Notes under the pieces: model-generated
Database searches by the model: none
What the model saw: the letters and a program-made list of their open reading frames with translations, nothing else
Told to the model about the DNA's origin: nothing
Translations under genes and position numbers: made by a program
Shown: in pieces, positions 1 to 8,186 of the stretch
How the letters are laid out: each line of letters opens with the position of its first letter
Position numbering within the stretch: position 1 is the first letter of the stretch
Assembly: GCA_965660945.1 (NCBI GenBank)
Contig: CBFIBS010000001.1
Span: 124,001-188,000 of the forward strand
Source: UBA7985 sp002711265
GTDB taxonomy: Bacteria; Pseudomonadota; Alphaproteobacteria; UBA7985
Direction: 5' to 3'
Length of the DNA stretch: 64,000 nucleotides

Positions 1-382
1 TCTCGCAGCCGCAGGCCCGCGCAACCTCAGTCAGAGACGTCTTCATCCCGGCATAGGTCGGCTGGTCACCCGTGGAGCCATAGGAGCCATTGTCGACGAT
101 CAGCAGCACGTAGTTGTCCGCGACATTGTTGGCGATGGTCGGCAGCGTGCCGAGGTTGGTCAGCACAGAACCGTCGCCGTCGATGACCACGACCTTCTTG
201 TCCTGCGCCAGCGCCAGCCCCAGCCCGATCGACGAGGCCAGACCCATGGTGCCCAGCATGTAAAAGTTGGTCTCCCGGTCATCGATCATGTGCATTTCCT
301 GGCTTGGGAGGCCGATGTTGCAGACAACGAGGTGATCGGCGATGACCGGTGCCAGTTCGCGAAGCAGTTCAGAGCGGATCAT
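1..382 (-). CDS. comE: Sulfopyruvate decarboxylase, beta subunit (partial, C-terminus outside window)
   Basis: This is the pyrophosphate-binding half of a two-subunit thiamine-diphosphate decarboxylase of the sulfopyruvate/phosphonopyruvate decarboxylase family, which turns 3-sulfopyruvate into sulfoacetaldehyde and CO2. The 127 visible codons contain the ThDP motif GDGS (residues 69-72) followed by NLGTL and, about 25 residues later, VDNGSYG, the usual GDG...(D)N metal/ThDP signature. The ATG lies two bases after the stop of comD, so the two are translationally linked. The reading frame is open to position 1, so the C-terminal third is missing from the window. Phosphonopyruvate decarboxylase is the main alternative; the separate subunits favour ComDE. 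Confidence 0.8.
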   Translation of the reverse strand, partial: MIRSELLRELAPVIADHLVVCNIGLPSQEMHMIDDRETNFYMLGTMGLASSIGLGLALAQDKKVVVIDGDGSVLTNLGTLPTIANNVADNYVLLIVDNGSYGSTGDQPTYAGMKTSLTEVARACGCE

Positions 383-384
383 GG

Positions 385-882
385 TCAGTACCCCTTCCAG
401 AAAGATGCATCGGTGAGGATGGCCACCGGCTTGTTACACATGAAGGTGTACTTCAGAATCTTGTCGAATTCCTCGACGTCTTCTTCCTGGTGGAAGTGAT
501 AGGTCGGGATATTCAGTTGCGCGAGCAAGGCTTTGGTGTGCACGGCCATCTCGACTTGACAGGCCACTGGCTCGCCCAGCTCACCGCGATAGCTGATCAG
601 CATGGGCAACGGCATCCGGTAGAACTGAGTCAGGGTCACCAGCGTATTTATGGTCACGCCGATCGCCGTGTTCTGCATGATGATCGCCGGGCGCTTGCCG
701 CCCATGAAGGCACCGGCACACAGCCCCATGCCCTCGTCTTCCTTGTTGGCCGGGATGTGATAGATCGCCGGATGGGCCTCCACGGCTTCGATCACGCCGC
801 CCAGCTGCTTGCACGGCACGGTCGTGATGAAACTCACGTCATTCGCAACAAAGTCCGAAACGATTTTTTCGCTGACGTCCAC
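385..882 (-). CDS. comD: Sulfopyruvate decarboxylase, alpha subunit
   Basis: This 165-aa protein is the N-terminal-type subunit of a split ThDP decarboxylase. It carries the conserved TTVPCK stretch and the acidic cluster NKEDEG (residues 46-51), where the glutamate that activates thiamine is expected, followed by a glycine-rich stretch and ISYRGE. I chose the GTG at 882 because GGAGG sits eight bases upstream; the longer frame to 951 has no ribosome-binding site and would run across the operator at 908-921. It is cotranscribed with comE. In known pathways ComDE follows sulfolactate or phosphosulfolactate oxidation and feeds sulfoacetaldehyde to Xsc; neither xsc nor a sulfolactate dehydrogenase is visible here. 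Confidence 0.8.
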   Translation of the reverse strand: MDVSEKIVSDFVANDVSFITTVPCKQLGGVIEAVEAHPAIYHIPANKEDEGMGLCAGAFMGGKRPAIIMQNTAIGVTINTLVTLTQFYRMPLPMLISYRGELGEPVACQVEMAVHTKALLAQLNIPTYHFHQEEDVEEFDKILKYTFMCNKPVAILTDASFWKGY

Positions 883-907
883 CCGCCATCCTCCAACTAA
901 ACGATAA

Positions 908-921
908 TGTAAGCGCTTGCA
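908..921. promoter_or_regulatory. LacI-family operator upstream of comDE
   Basis: TGTAAGCGCTTGCA is a near-perfect 14-bp inverted repeat with a central CpG, the classic form of LacI/GalR-family operators. It lies 26 bases upstream of the comD start in a 119-base gap between comD and the next gene, where it would overlap the promoter and act as a repressor site. The LacI protein at 50580-51596 is the only such regulator in the window, but its presumed own operator at 43035-43054 has T instead of A at the fifth half-site base, so a different regulator may act here. Confidence 0.6.
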
Positions 922-1001
922 TAACATGCCCCTGACACGTCGGAAAGGCACGCGTCAGACATAGGCGTCCTGAGCTGAGCGAGGGGGCTTGGCGGGCAGT
1001 C

Positions 1002-3008
1002 TTACCAGCCGCCCCCTCCCCCGCCACCGCCGCCGCCGCCGCTGAATGAGCTGCCACCGCTGCCGCTGCTCGACGACGGGCTGTAGTTCGCGGCCGACTG
1101 GAAGCCGCTCTCGAAGCTGTCCAGATTATCTTCGAAGCGGTTGTGATGCATTCCGTACCAGGGATCGACAACCGCACCGGCCGCCGCCCACGAGGCCATT
1201 TCATTGGCAAACTTTCCAGCCCAGACCGCGTTCAGCCCGAGGGCAAAGGCATAGGGGTAAATCAGCGAAAACCGCCTGTAGTCCGGCTCCGGCTCTTCCT
1301 GCAGTTCGCCGTGCTCGGCCGCCTTGATATAGAGCTTCAGGCCCTCGAGCTCAGCCGCCATCTCGGCCCCGGACTGGGTATAGTTCTTGAAGTGCCGGGG
1401 GATCATCATCAGCGCCACGGTCGACAGGCCAAAGGCCAGCATGACGGGGATATTGCTGAGCAGGCTCTGCACGTCAGCATTGCCCACCACGTTCAGCACG
1501 AACCCACCGACCTGGAAGATGAAGAAAATCGGCATGAGGATGAACCAGAACCAGCCTTTTCCAGCGGCACGGAAAACGCTGGAGAAGATCGGCGCGATCA
1601 CCGACAGCACCAGCAGTAACATCGCCCAGGCAAAGATACTGTCGAGCGCGGAGGCAGCAAACCCGGTCAACCAGATCAGGTTGAGCAGGATGATCATGCC
1701 CAGACTCCAGAACCAGTTGGTCCGGTAGGTGCTGCGGAATTCGTCCCTGATTTCGGTGACGACAGCCTTGGCCGCCTTTTTCAGTTCGCTGGCCGTGGTC
1801 GTGTCTTTCTCGACGATGACATAGGTGTCGTCGGGCCGGTTGAGCCGTAGCGTGCTGAGCGCCATCTTTTCTGAGGGCGTCAGGGCTTCACCCCCGTCTT
1901 CGAGGCGGGTGATCAGCTTGTCTTCGAGCCGGATGTAGCCCTTGACCGACAAGCTCACCAGCACGGTGATCAGCATCTTGATGGTGCTGATGTTGCCCTG
2001 CCGGCTGATGAAGCGGGCCGCGCCAGCCCCAACGTTCTGCGGTGGATCGAAGCGCGGGTAGACCGGCGGCATCACCGCCTTTTCCCGTCCCAGCCGCATC
2101 CAGAGCAGGATGGCGAGCGCAATGAAGATCAGCACGGCGATCAGCAGGGCGATCCCGGCGACCTGGGCGCGCTCCGCCTCGCGCGCGCGGCGCTCGGCCT
2201 CTGCTGCCGCGCGCTCTTCGGCGAGGCGGGCCTGCTCGGCGTAGTAGGCATCATTAATCACGGGATAGTTGGCGCCCGGCGCCACCATATCGGGGGCGAA
2301 GGCCAGCACGAGGGTCACCCCTGCGAAAGCGGGCAGGCTGTCACCGCTGAGTGTGAAGCCGCCGTCCGCAACGGTCAGGACACCATTGTAGGGATTGCCT
2401 TCCGTCCCACGAGGACCACTGAGCACCCTCGAACCCAGCAATTCAGCGCCCGCAGGCGGGTTGAGGGTCACACGCCAGTTGCGGATCGGCACGGTCCAAT
2501 CATGGGGAATGATGTTCCAGTCGAAGTTATCGGAGTCATCAAACTGCAAGATGCCGCGATCGATGCGGTAGCGCAGGGTGTAGGTGTAGTACTGGTTGGT
2601 GGTCAGGAACACGTCTTCCTGCCCGAGATAGATCCGGTAGTTGCCGCCGGTGTATTCAGTGCGGGCGATGTTCTCGGCCTGGCCGTCGCGGAAGGCTGCC
2701 ACGCTGCGGTACGGATTATCAGGCTGCCAGCCCTCGAGGCTGGAAAGCGGGAAATCACGGTAAATTCCACGCTTGAAAACGTCCCCCAGCACAAACACGC
2801 GGATGCGTTCTTCGATGGCGAGGCTGCCGTCGGCGCCGATATCGACGCTGACGTCGTAGCGGTCGATGTGCTCTCTGCTGAAATCCTGCGCCTGTGCGCT
2901 GCCCGCGAGACCGCCCCCGGCGAGCAGGAAGACGAAGGCGAGGAAGGCGAGACCAAGCCTGCGCAGGCGCTGCAGCCGGTCACTGAAGGGGTTCAGGCGC
3001 GTGGTCAT
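1002..3008 (-). CDS. DUF2207 membrane protein with polyglycine tail
   Basis: This 668-aa envelope protein of the DUF2207 family has unknown biochemical function. It starts with a signal peptide (hydrophobic stretch near residues 18-38, AQAQ cleavage site), then a beta-rich extracytoplasmic domain to about residue 275. A single membrane helix (about 285-305) is followed by a cytoplasmic region and a cluster of further helices (about 430-535). The C-terminus is a Ser/Gly-rich tail ending in eleven glycines and tryptophan, typical of the family. Its ATG overlaps the LemA stop as ATGA, so the two are translationally coupled; LemA and DUF2207 genes are often neighbours. Confidence 0.85.
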   Translation of the reverse strand: MTTRLNPFSDRLQRLRRLGLAFLAFVFLLAGGGLAGSAQAQDFSREHIDRYDVSVDIGADGSLAIEERIRVFVLGDVFKRGIYRDFPLSSLEGWQPDNPYRSVAAFRDGQAENIARTEYTGGNYRIYLGQEDVFLTTNQYYTYTLRYRIDRGILQFDDSDNFDWNIIPHDWTVPIRNWRVTLNPPAGAELLGSRVLSGPRGTEGNPYNGVLTVADGGFTLSGDSLPAFAGVTLVLAFAPDMVAPGANYPVINDAYYAEQARLAEERAAAEAERRAREAERAQVAGIALLIAVLIFIALAILLWMRLGREKAVMPPVYPRFDPPQNVGAGAARFISRQGNISTIKMLITVLVSLSVKGYIRLEDKLITRLEDGGEALTPSEKMALSTLRLNRPDDTYVIVEKDTTTASELKKAAKAVVTEIRDEFRSTYRTNWFWSLGMIILLNLIWLTGFAASALDSIFAWAMLLLVLSVIAPIFSSVFRAAGKGWFWFILMPIFFIFQVGGFVLNVVGNADVQSLLSNIPVMLAFGLSTVALMMIPRHFKNYTQSGAEMAAELEGLKLYIKAAEHGELQEEPEPDYRRFSLIYPYAFALGLNAVWAGKFANEMASWAAAGAVVDPWYGMHHNRFEDNLDSFESGFQSAANYSPSSSSGSGGSSFSGGGGGGGGGGGW

Positions 3009-3574
3009 GAGAAGTCCACCTCGGTCACGGCCCGCTGCGCATCATCATCGATCTCGAAGAAGTCTGCCTTCACGAAGCCGAACATGTTGGCGATGATCAC
3101 GCTGGGGAAGGACTCGACAGTAGTGTTGAAGGTGCGAACGGCACCGTTGTAGTAGCGACGTGCCTTCTGGATCGTGTCCTCGAGCGCGCTGAGCTCGCGC
3201 TGCAGCTCCAGGAAGTTGCCGTCAGCCTTAAGGTCCGGGTAGTTCTCCGACACCGCGAATAGGTTGGCGAGCGCGCCGCTGACCTTGTTTTCAGCAGCGG
3301 CCCGGGCGACCGGGTCGTCGCTGCGGACCTCGGTGCGCATGTTGGTGACCTCCGCAAGGGTTTCGGCCTCGTGCTTGGCGTAGCCCTTGACCGTCGAGAC
3401 AAGGTTGCCAACGAGGTTGAACCGCCGCCGGAGCTGGACGTCGATACCACTCCACCCTTCCGATACGTAGTTCCGCTGGGAGACCAGCGCGTTGTAGATG
3501 GCGATGGCGAGGAACGCGATGGCGACCAAACCAACGATGATCAGGATGACGATGATGAGCAGTGCGGTGAGCAT
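3005..3574 (-). CDS. LemA family protein
   Basis: This 189-aa protein has one N-terminal membrane helix (about residues 3-27) followed by the LemA signature: QRNYVSEGWSGIDVQLRRR, then a NLVSTVKGYAKHE stretch, and a long helical bundle. LemA proteins are membrane-anchored with a coiled domain outside the cytoplasm and have no defined enzymatic role. It is first in a two-gene operon with the DUF2207 protein. About 165 bases upstream, up to the PhyH stop, hold no gene I can see. Confidence 0.88.
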   Translation of the reverse strand: MLTALLIIVILIIVGLVAIAFLAIAIYNALVSQRNYVSEGWSGIDVQLRRRFNLVGNLVSTVKGYAKHEAETLAEVTNMRTEVRSDDPVARAAAENKVSGALANLFAVSENYPDLKADGNFLELQRELSALEDTIQKARRYYNGAVRTFNTTVESFPSVIIANMFGFVKADFFEIDDDAQRAVTEVDFS

Positions 3575-3741
3575 GATGTAATTCCCGACCCGGAGTGCAA
3601 AGATGCGCTGACAAACAGAACCTCCATTATTGGTCGTATTTCACCCCGATTCAAGATTGCAGCCCAACCAATTCCATCATCGCGCCAGTTTGAGACGATG
3701 AAGCCCATCCATCCCAACCCCAGTTTGACGACTAAGCCTGT

Positions 3742-4614
3742 TCAATTGCCTGCCGCTTCCTGCTGCGCGAAGAACGACGTGTCCTCCGGGATCTCAGGCC
3801 GCAGCATCTCGTAGCTCGAGCAGCGTATCCGGCCCGTGACTTCGCCCCGCACCAGCTCGTGGGTCAGCGTGCTCGGCAGCGCGTTCGGGCTCAATTCCAC
3901 CGCGTCTTCGGCATAGTAAGTCGTGATGTACAGCGTGCGCGGGCCATCGCTCAGATTGGGCGCCGAACCGTGCAGCAGGCTCGAGTGCATCAGGCACACC
4001 GACCCCGCCTTTCCCGTGCAGGGTACCGCTTTGGGCGCAACCTCCGCTGTCACTTCATCCGCAACTGCACCCGTGAAGCGCCCGCCGTGCCAGTGCGAAT
4101 ACAGCGGCCCCCGGTGCGAACCCGGCACCACTTCCAGCGGGCCATTCTCCAGCGTCACGTCGTCGAGAAACAGCAAGCAGGTGATGATGTCGTCGTTGCT
4201 CATCGGCTGGAACGGAAAGTCTTGGTGGAACTTGACCTGGGTTGCCGTGCCGGGAAGCTTGGAATTCACCTTGCCGTGGTGGAAGCGCAGGTTGGGACCA
4301 ATCAGGTCGGCAACCATGTCCACTGTTGCCGCCTTGCGCATGACACCGGCGTAGACCTCCGAGACTTCTTCGGGTGACTGGACCCGGCGCAGACCCGGGG
4401 TCTCCGGGCTGTGACCGGGCTGCAGATCGAAGCGGGCGCGGCCGTCGACCGTCTCGCCGTAGTCCTCGGCGTGGGCGCGACTTTCATCTACCCAGCCGTC
4501 GAAGACAGCGCGCAGCGCCGCGAGCTGTTCCGGCGTGACCGCATCCTCGGCAACAACCACACCGTCGCGCCAGAAGGCATCGACCTGCTTGGATGACAGC
4601 ATGCTCGGGCTCAT
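3742..4614 (-). CDS. Phytanoyl-CoA dioxygenase (PhyH) family protein
   Basis: This is a 290-aa Fe(II)/2-oxoglutarate-dependent oxygenase of the PhyH family. The metal triad is visible: H130 and D132 in KFHQDF, and the distal H215 in LLHGSAPN, with R226 (GPRT) well placed to bind 2-oxoglutarate. A LENGPLEVVPGSHRGP segment is typical of the family. The ATG at 4614 is preceded by GGAG at eight bases; a GTG nine bases earlier has no ribosome-binding site. It diverges from the long aldehyde dehydrogenase at 4789. PhyH enzymes hydroxylate lipids, osmolytes, amino acids or phosphonates, so the substrate cannot be read from sequence. Confidence 0.85.
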   Translation of the reverse strand: MSPSMLSSKQVDAFWRDGVVVAEDAVTPEQLAALRAVFDGWVDESRAHAEDYGETVDGRARFDLQPGHSPETPGLRRVQSPEEVSEVYAGVMRKAATVDMVADLIGPNLRFHHGKVNSKLPGTATQVKFHQDFPFQPMSNDDIITCLLFLDDVTLENGPLEVVPGSHRGPLYSHWHGGRFTGAVADEVTAEVAPKAVPCTGKAGSVCLMHSSLLHGSAPNLSDGPRTLYITTYYAEDAVELSPNALPSTLTHELVRGEVTGRIRCSSYEMLRPEIPEDTSFFAQQEAAGN

Positions 4615-4788
4615 GGGCTTCACTCCGTGTTCAAACAGACTTCCAAGCCATTAAAGGGAAAGCTCTATCTCATTCGCTATCGCGTTTCCGTCACCAAAAC
4701 CGCGATCCAGCGGCAAAACAAATCTCGACCCCAGCCGCCCCACACCTATATTCCTGAACAGCCAGTAACGTCGAATGGAAGTCAGAAC

Positions 4789-6609
4789 ATGACCGCAGGT
4801 ACAGCCACATCGACAACGCCCACCGCTGCGAAACCCGGGGCAAAGGCGGCCAAGCCTGCCTCCGGCGCGTCCCGGGCCGCTCAGGCCGACGCTCGGTCCG
4901 AGGCACAGGCCGCGGCCCACGCCCTGCTCCGCCGCCTCGACGCAGCCAAGCACAGCTGGGCGAAGACCACGCCAGAAGAGCGGGTCGCCCTGCTGCACGC
5001 GGTCAAGGACGCGATCATGCCGGTGGCCGAAGACTGGGTGTCGACGGCCAGCAGAAACAAGCAGATCCCGGTGGGCTCACCGCTGGAAGGGGAAGAATGG
5101 TTCTCCGGTCCCTATGCCCTCCTTTCTGCCTGCAACAATTTCATAGCAACCCTCGAGGCCATGGAGGGCGGGTCTGTGGCTGCGTCCCTGCCCCGGCGGC
5201 GGCTGCACAACGGTCAGACCGCGGTCCGCGTTGTGCCGCATACGCTCTGGGACAGGCTGCTGCTTTCCGGTATCCGGGCCGAGGTGTGGATGCAGCTGGG
5301 AATCGACAGCGCCGAAGTCAACGAGCGCGCGGCGCAGACCTACGCCAAGCCGGCCGACGCGCGCAAGGGCCGGGTCGCACTGGTGCTGGGCGCGGGCAAT
5401 ATCGCGGCCATCCCGCTGCTCGACACGCTGCAGAAGCTGCTGGTCGAGGACCAAGTCGTGCTGCTCAAGCTCAACCCGGTCAACGACTACCTGCTGCCTT
5501 TCTTCGAGGCGGCCTTCAAACCTCTGATCGATCGGGACTTTCTGGCCGTGATCCCAGGTGATGCAGCGCTGGGTGCCTGGGCCTGCGAACACGATCTGGT
5601 CGAGGAGATCCACGTCACCGGGGCGGGCTCGACCCACGATGCCATCGTCTGGGGCAAGGGCGCGGACGGCGAGCGACGGCGTCAGGCCGGGACGCCGCTG
5701 AACAGCCGCCGGATCACCTCCGAGCTTGGAGCCGTCTGCCCCACCATCGTCGTGCCCGGTCCTTGGAACGCGGGCGATGTCCGCTATCAGGCCGAACAGA
5801 TCGCCACCCAGAAACTGCACAACGGCGGCCACAACTGCGTATCCTGCCAGACCCTGATCATGCCCGAAGGTTGGGATCAGGCGCAGGACCTACTGGACGG
5901 CTTCAGGACGGTGGTTGCGAGCGGAGGTGAGCGCGGCGTCTACTACCCCGGTGCCAAGGACCGGCTTCGGGCCTTCGCTGACCGTGCCGCTTCGGGCGGC
6001 GGGGTCGAGCGCTTGCGTCGCGGCGCGACACAGGAACTCCTGCTGACCACCTTCGAAAGCGACGCAGATGGTCAGCACGAAGTTTTTGCCCCGGCGATGA
6101 ATATCAAATGGTTGGAGGGCAGCGACCCAGCCGCCTTCCTCGAAGCCGCGATCGACTTCGCCAACGACCGGCTCGAAGGCACGCTTGGCGCAAATATCGT
6201 GATCCACCCGGCCACCCGGCGCGCCATCGGCGAAGCGCGGTTCGAAGAACTGATCGGCAAGCTTGCCTACGGGGAAATTGCGATTAACGCCTGGACGGGG
6301 GTCAACTTTCTCGCGGTTGCCCTGCCCTGGGGCGGGTTTCCCGGCACCACGCCCGAGAATGTCGGCTCCGGCATCGGGGTGGTGCACAACACCTTTATGC
6401 TCGAAGGCGCCGAACGCAGCGTGCTCGAGGCACCGTGGCGGCCCTTTCCCCGGGGCCTGCTGGGCGGAAGTTTCGCGCTGATGCCCAAGCCGCCGTGGTT
6501 CGTGACCCACCGACGCGCTGCTGCCATCGGGCGACAGATGACGCACTTCGCCCACCGGCCATCGCTGCTCAAAATCCCGGGCATCTTTCTCAACGTCCTG
6601 CGCGACTGA
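4789..6609 (+). CDS. Aldehyde dehydrogenase family protein (long variant)
   Basis: This 606-aa protein belongs to the ALDH superfamily but is about 100 residues longer than usual. It has a low-complexity Ala/Lys/Thr start (about residues 1-45), a coenzyme-binding region with VALVLGAGNIAAIP, and a putative catalytic loop NGGHNCVSC with Cys350 and Cys353, of which either could be the nucleophile. The standard FTGS motif of ordinary ALDHs is replaced by HVTGAGSTHDA. I chose the ATG at 4789; the frame is open upstream to 4627 but that part is not protein-like. The 3' neighbour DUF1330 follows at 46 bases in the same direction. NAD(P)-dependent oxidation of an aldehyde is the family role; the substrate is unknown. 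Confidence 0.75.
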   Translation: MTAGTATSTTPTAAKPGAKAAKPASGASRAAQADARSEAQAAAHALLRRLDAAKHSWAKTTPEERVALLHAVKDAIMPVAEDWVSTASRNKQIPVGSPLEGEEWFSGPYALLSACNNFIATLEAMEGGSVAASLPRRRLHNGQTAVRVVPHTLWDRLLLSGIRAEVWMQLGIDSAEVNERAAQTYAKPADARKGRVALVLGAGNIAAIPLLDTLQKLLVEDQVVLLKLNPVNDYLLPFFEAAFKPLIDRDFLAVIPGDAALGAWACEHDLVEEIHVTGAGSTHDAIVWGKGADGERRRQAGTPLNSRRITSELGAVCPTIVVPGPWNAGDVRYQAEQIATQKLHNGGHNCVSCQTLIMPEGWDQAQDLLDGFRTVVASGGERGVYYPGAKDRLRAFADRAASGGGVERLRRGATQELLLTTFESDADGQHEVFAPAMNIKWLEGSDPAAFLEAAIDFANDRLEGTLGANIVIHPATRRAIGEARFEELIGKLAYGEIAINAWTGVNFLAVALPWGGFPGTTPENVGSGIGVVHNTFMLEGAERSVLEAPWRPFPRGLLGGSFALMPKPPWFVTHRRAAAIGRQMTHFAHRPSLLKIPGIFLNVLRD

Positions 6610-6655
6610 CGCGCGCGAAAGTCTGCTGCCCCCGCCCCACGAAGGAGACCTGACC

Positions 6656-6949
6656 ATGAAACCCGGCTACCTACTGCTCGACACCGTGATCGACGACCCT
6701 GAGGCTTATGAAGACTACAAGGCGCAAGTGGTGCCCATCGTTGAGTCCTTCGGCGGCGAGTACCTGATCCGGGGCGGTGATATGACGGTCGAGCAGGACG
6801 AACTGTGGCAGCCCAATCGCATCGTGCTGCTGCGCTTTCCCTCGGTCGCGCAAGCCCGTGCTTTTCTCGACAGCGAAGCCTACGCGCCGGTGAAGGCGGT
6901 ACGGCTGGCCAATTCCCGCGCGACGGCCATGGTCATCGAAGGCCTTTGA
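6656..6949 (+). CDS. DUF1330 domain protein
   Basis: This 97-aa ferredoxin-like-fold protein of the DUF1330 family spans the full typical length (GYLLLDTVIDDPEAYEDYK at the start, FPSVAQARAFLDSEAY in the middle). Members form dimeric alpha/beta barrels; most have no known function. GAAGGAGA lies upstream of the ATG at good spacing. Its TGA is directly abutted by the TGA of the convergent enolase-superfamily gene at 6950, leaving no room for a terminator between the two. Confidence 0.85.
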   Translation: MKPGYLLLDTVIDDPEAYEDYKAQVVPIVESFGGEYLIRGGDMTVEQDELWQPNRIVLLRFPSVAQARAFLDSEAYAPVKAVRLANSRATAMVIEGL

Positions 6950-8050
6950 TCAGGAGGCTTCAGCGATGGGCTGACCCAGCACGTCCCAGTTCGGGGTGAC
7001 GCCCAGCCCCGGTGCTTCGGAGGCGGTCATGAAACCGTCGGCGATCACCGGGCCGCCGCTGGCGATCGACACGGTGGCGTACTCGCTGAAGGCTGAGGAC
7101 TGGAAGTGCAGCTCGCGCGGGGTGGAATGTGCCAGATGGGCGATGGCAGCGTCGGTCAGCTCCCCGCCCCAAGTATCCTCGATGGTCATGATAATCCCCA
7201 GCTCGGCGCAGACATCGCGCACGACCTTGGTCTTGGTCAGCCCGCCAAAGCGGCTGATCTTCAGGTTGACCGCGTCCATGGCCCGATCCTGATGCGCGGT
7301 CAGCACAGTTTGCAGCGACGTCATGCATTCATCGAGGATCATCGGGTGATTTGAAACGTCGCGGACCACGCGGCAGGCCTCGTAGGTCTCGCAGGGCTGC
7401 TCGATGTAGAGCGGCATGTCATTAACGGCGGAGACCACCCGAACCGCCTCGTGCTGCATCCAGCCACAGTTGGCGTCGGCGGCGAGTTTGTTACCGCTTT
7501 TCAGCACCGCCGTGACTTTGCGGATGCGCTCGATATCGAGATCCGCACCAGCGCCGACCTTCATCTGGAACTGGTTGAAGCCCTGCGCCTGATAGGCCTG
7601 CAGGCGCTCGGCCATGGCATCCGGGTCGCCGCGCGAGACGACTTTGAACAGGCGCACACTGTCTTGCACCCGGCCACCGAGCAGGTTGCAAACCGGCTGG
7701 CCGGTGGCCTTGCCCAGCAGATCCCAGCAGGCGATGTCGAGCGCCGACTTGACGTAAGGGTGCCCCTTGAGCGCACGATCCATCACGAGATTGATCGACC
7801 CGATCTGGCGGGGATCGAGGCCGATCAGGCTGTCGGCAAGATTCATGATCCCGGTGCGGGCGCCTTCGGCGTAAGCGGGCAGATAGGCCGGCCCCAGCGG
7901 GCAGATTTCGCCGTAGCCCGTCTGCCCGTCGTCGGTGGTGACTTCGACGATGGTGCTGTCAAAGGCAGCAAAACTCTGGTTTGACCAGCTGTACGCGCCC
8001 TCTTTCATCGGCAACGCAACGGCGTAGAGGGCAATCTTGGCGATCTTCAT
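6950..8050 (-). CDS. Enolase-superfamily enzyme, probable cis-3-hydroxy-L-proline dehydratase
   Basis: This 366-aa member of the mandelate racemase/muconate lactonizing group carries two catalytic lysines, K164 (QMKVG) and K264 (NLKISR). The metal ligands are D192 (ADANCG), E217 (YIEQP) and D240 or E241 (LDEC). The double-lysine arrangement, the CPLGPAYLP loop and the TIEDTWGG motif resemble the characterised cis-3-hydroxy-L-proline dehydratase of marine Labrenzia, as I remember it, more than hydroxyproline-betaine epimerase. The ATG at 8050 has AAGGAGG at eight bases; a TTG six bases earlier is less likely. It lies downstream of the aconitase-X gene on the same strand. A dipeptide epimerase or other racemase remains possible. 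Confidence 0.7.
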   Translation of the reverse strand: MKIAKIALYAVALPMKEGAYSWSNQSFAAFDSTIVEVTTDDGQTGYGEICPLGPAYLPAYAEGARTGIMNLADSLIGLDPRQIGSINLVMDRALKGHPYVKSALDIACWDLLGKATGQPVCNLLGGRVQDSVRLFKVVSRGDPDAMAERLQAYQAQGFNQFQMKVGAGADLDIERIRKVTAVLKSGNKLAADANCGWMQHEAVRVVSAVNDMPLYIEQPCETYEACRVVRDVSNHPMILDECMTSLQTVLTAHQDRAMDAVNLKISRFGGLTKTKVVRDVCAELGIIMTIEDTWGGELTDAAIAHLAHSTPRELHFQSSAFSEYATVSIASGGPVIADGFMTASEAPGLGVTPNWDVLGQPIAEAS

Positions 8051-8186
8051 GGGCAAGGCCTCCTTCGAAAGCGGGCGGACGGGCCTTCTTTACGCACCAA
8101 AGCGCTGGGGACGGCAATACCTTTCGCGCCCGGCGCGGGCGGTGGGCAGAGCCAAACTTTTGCCGCGACCGCCCGTGTCTCCGCTC

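Noticed and set aside
882..951. Longer comD start at 951
   Set aside because: It would place coding sequence across the LacI-type operator, has no ribosome-binding site, and the GTG at 882 has a strong one.
1002..1060. Frameshift or sequencing artefact in the polyglycine end of the DUF2207 protein
   Set aside because: Ser/Gly-rich tails ending in glycine runs are normal for this family.
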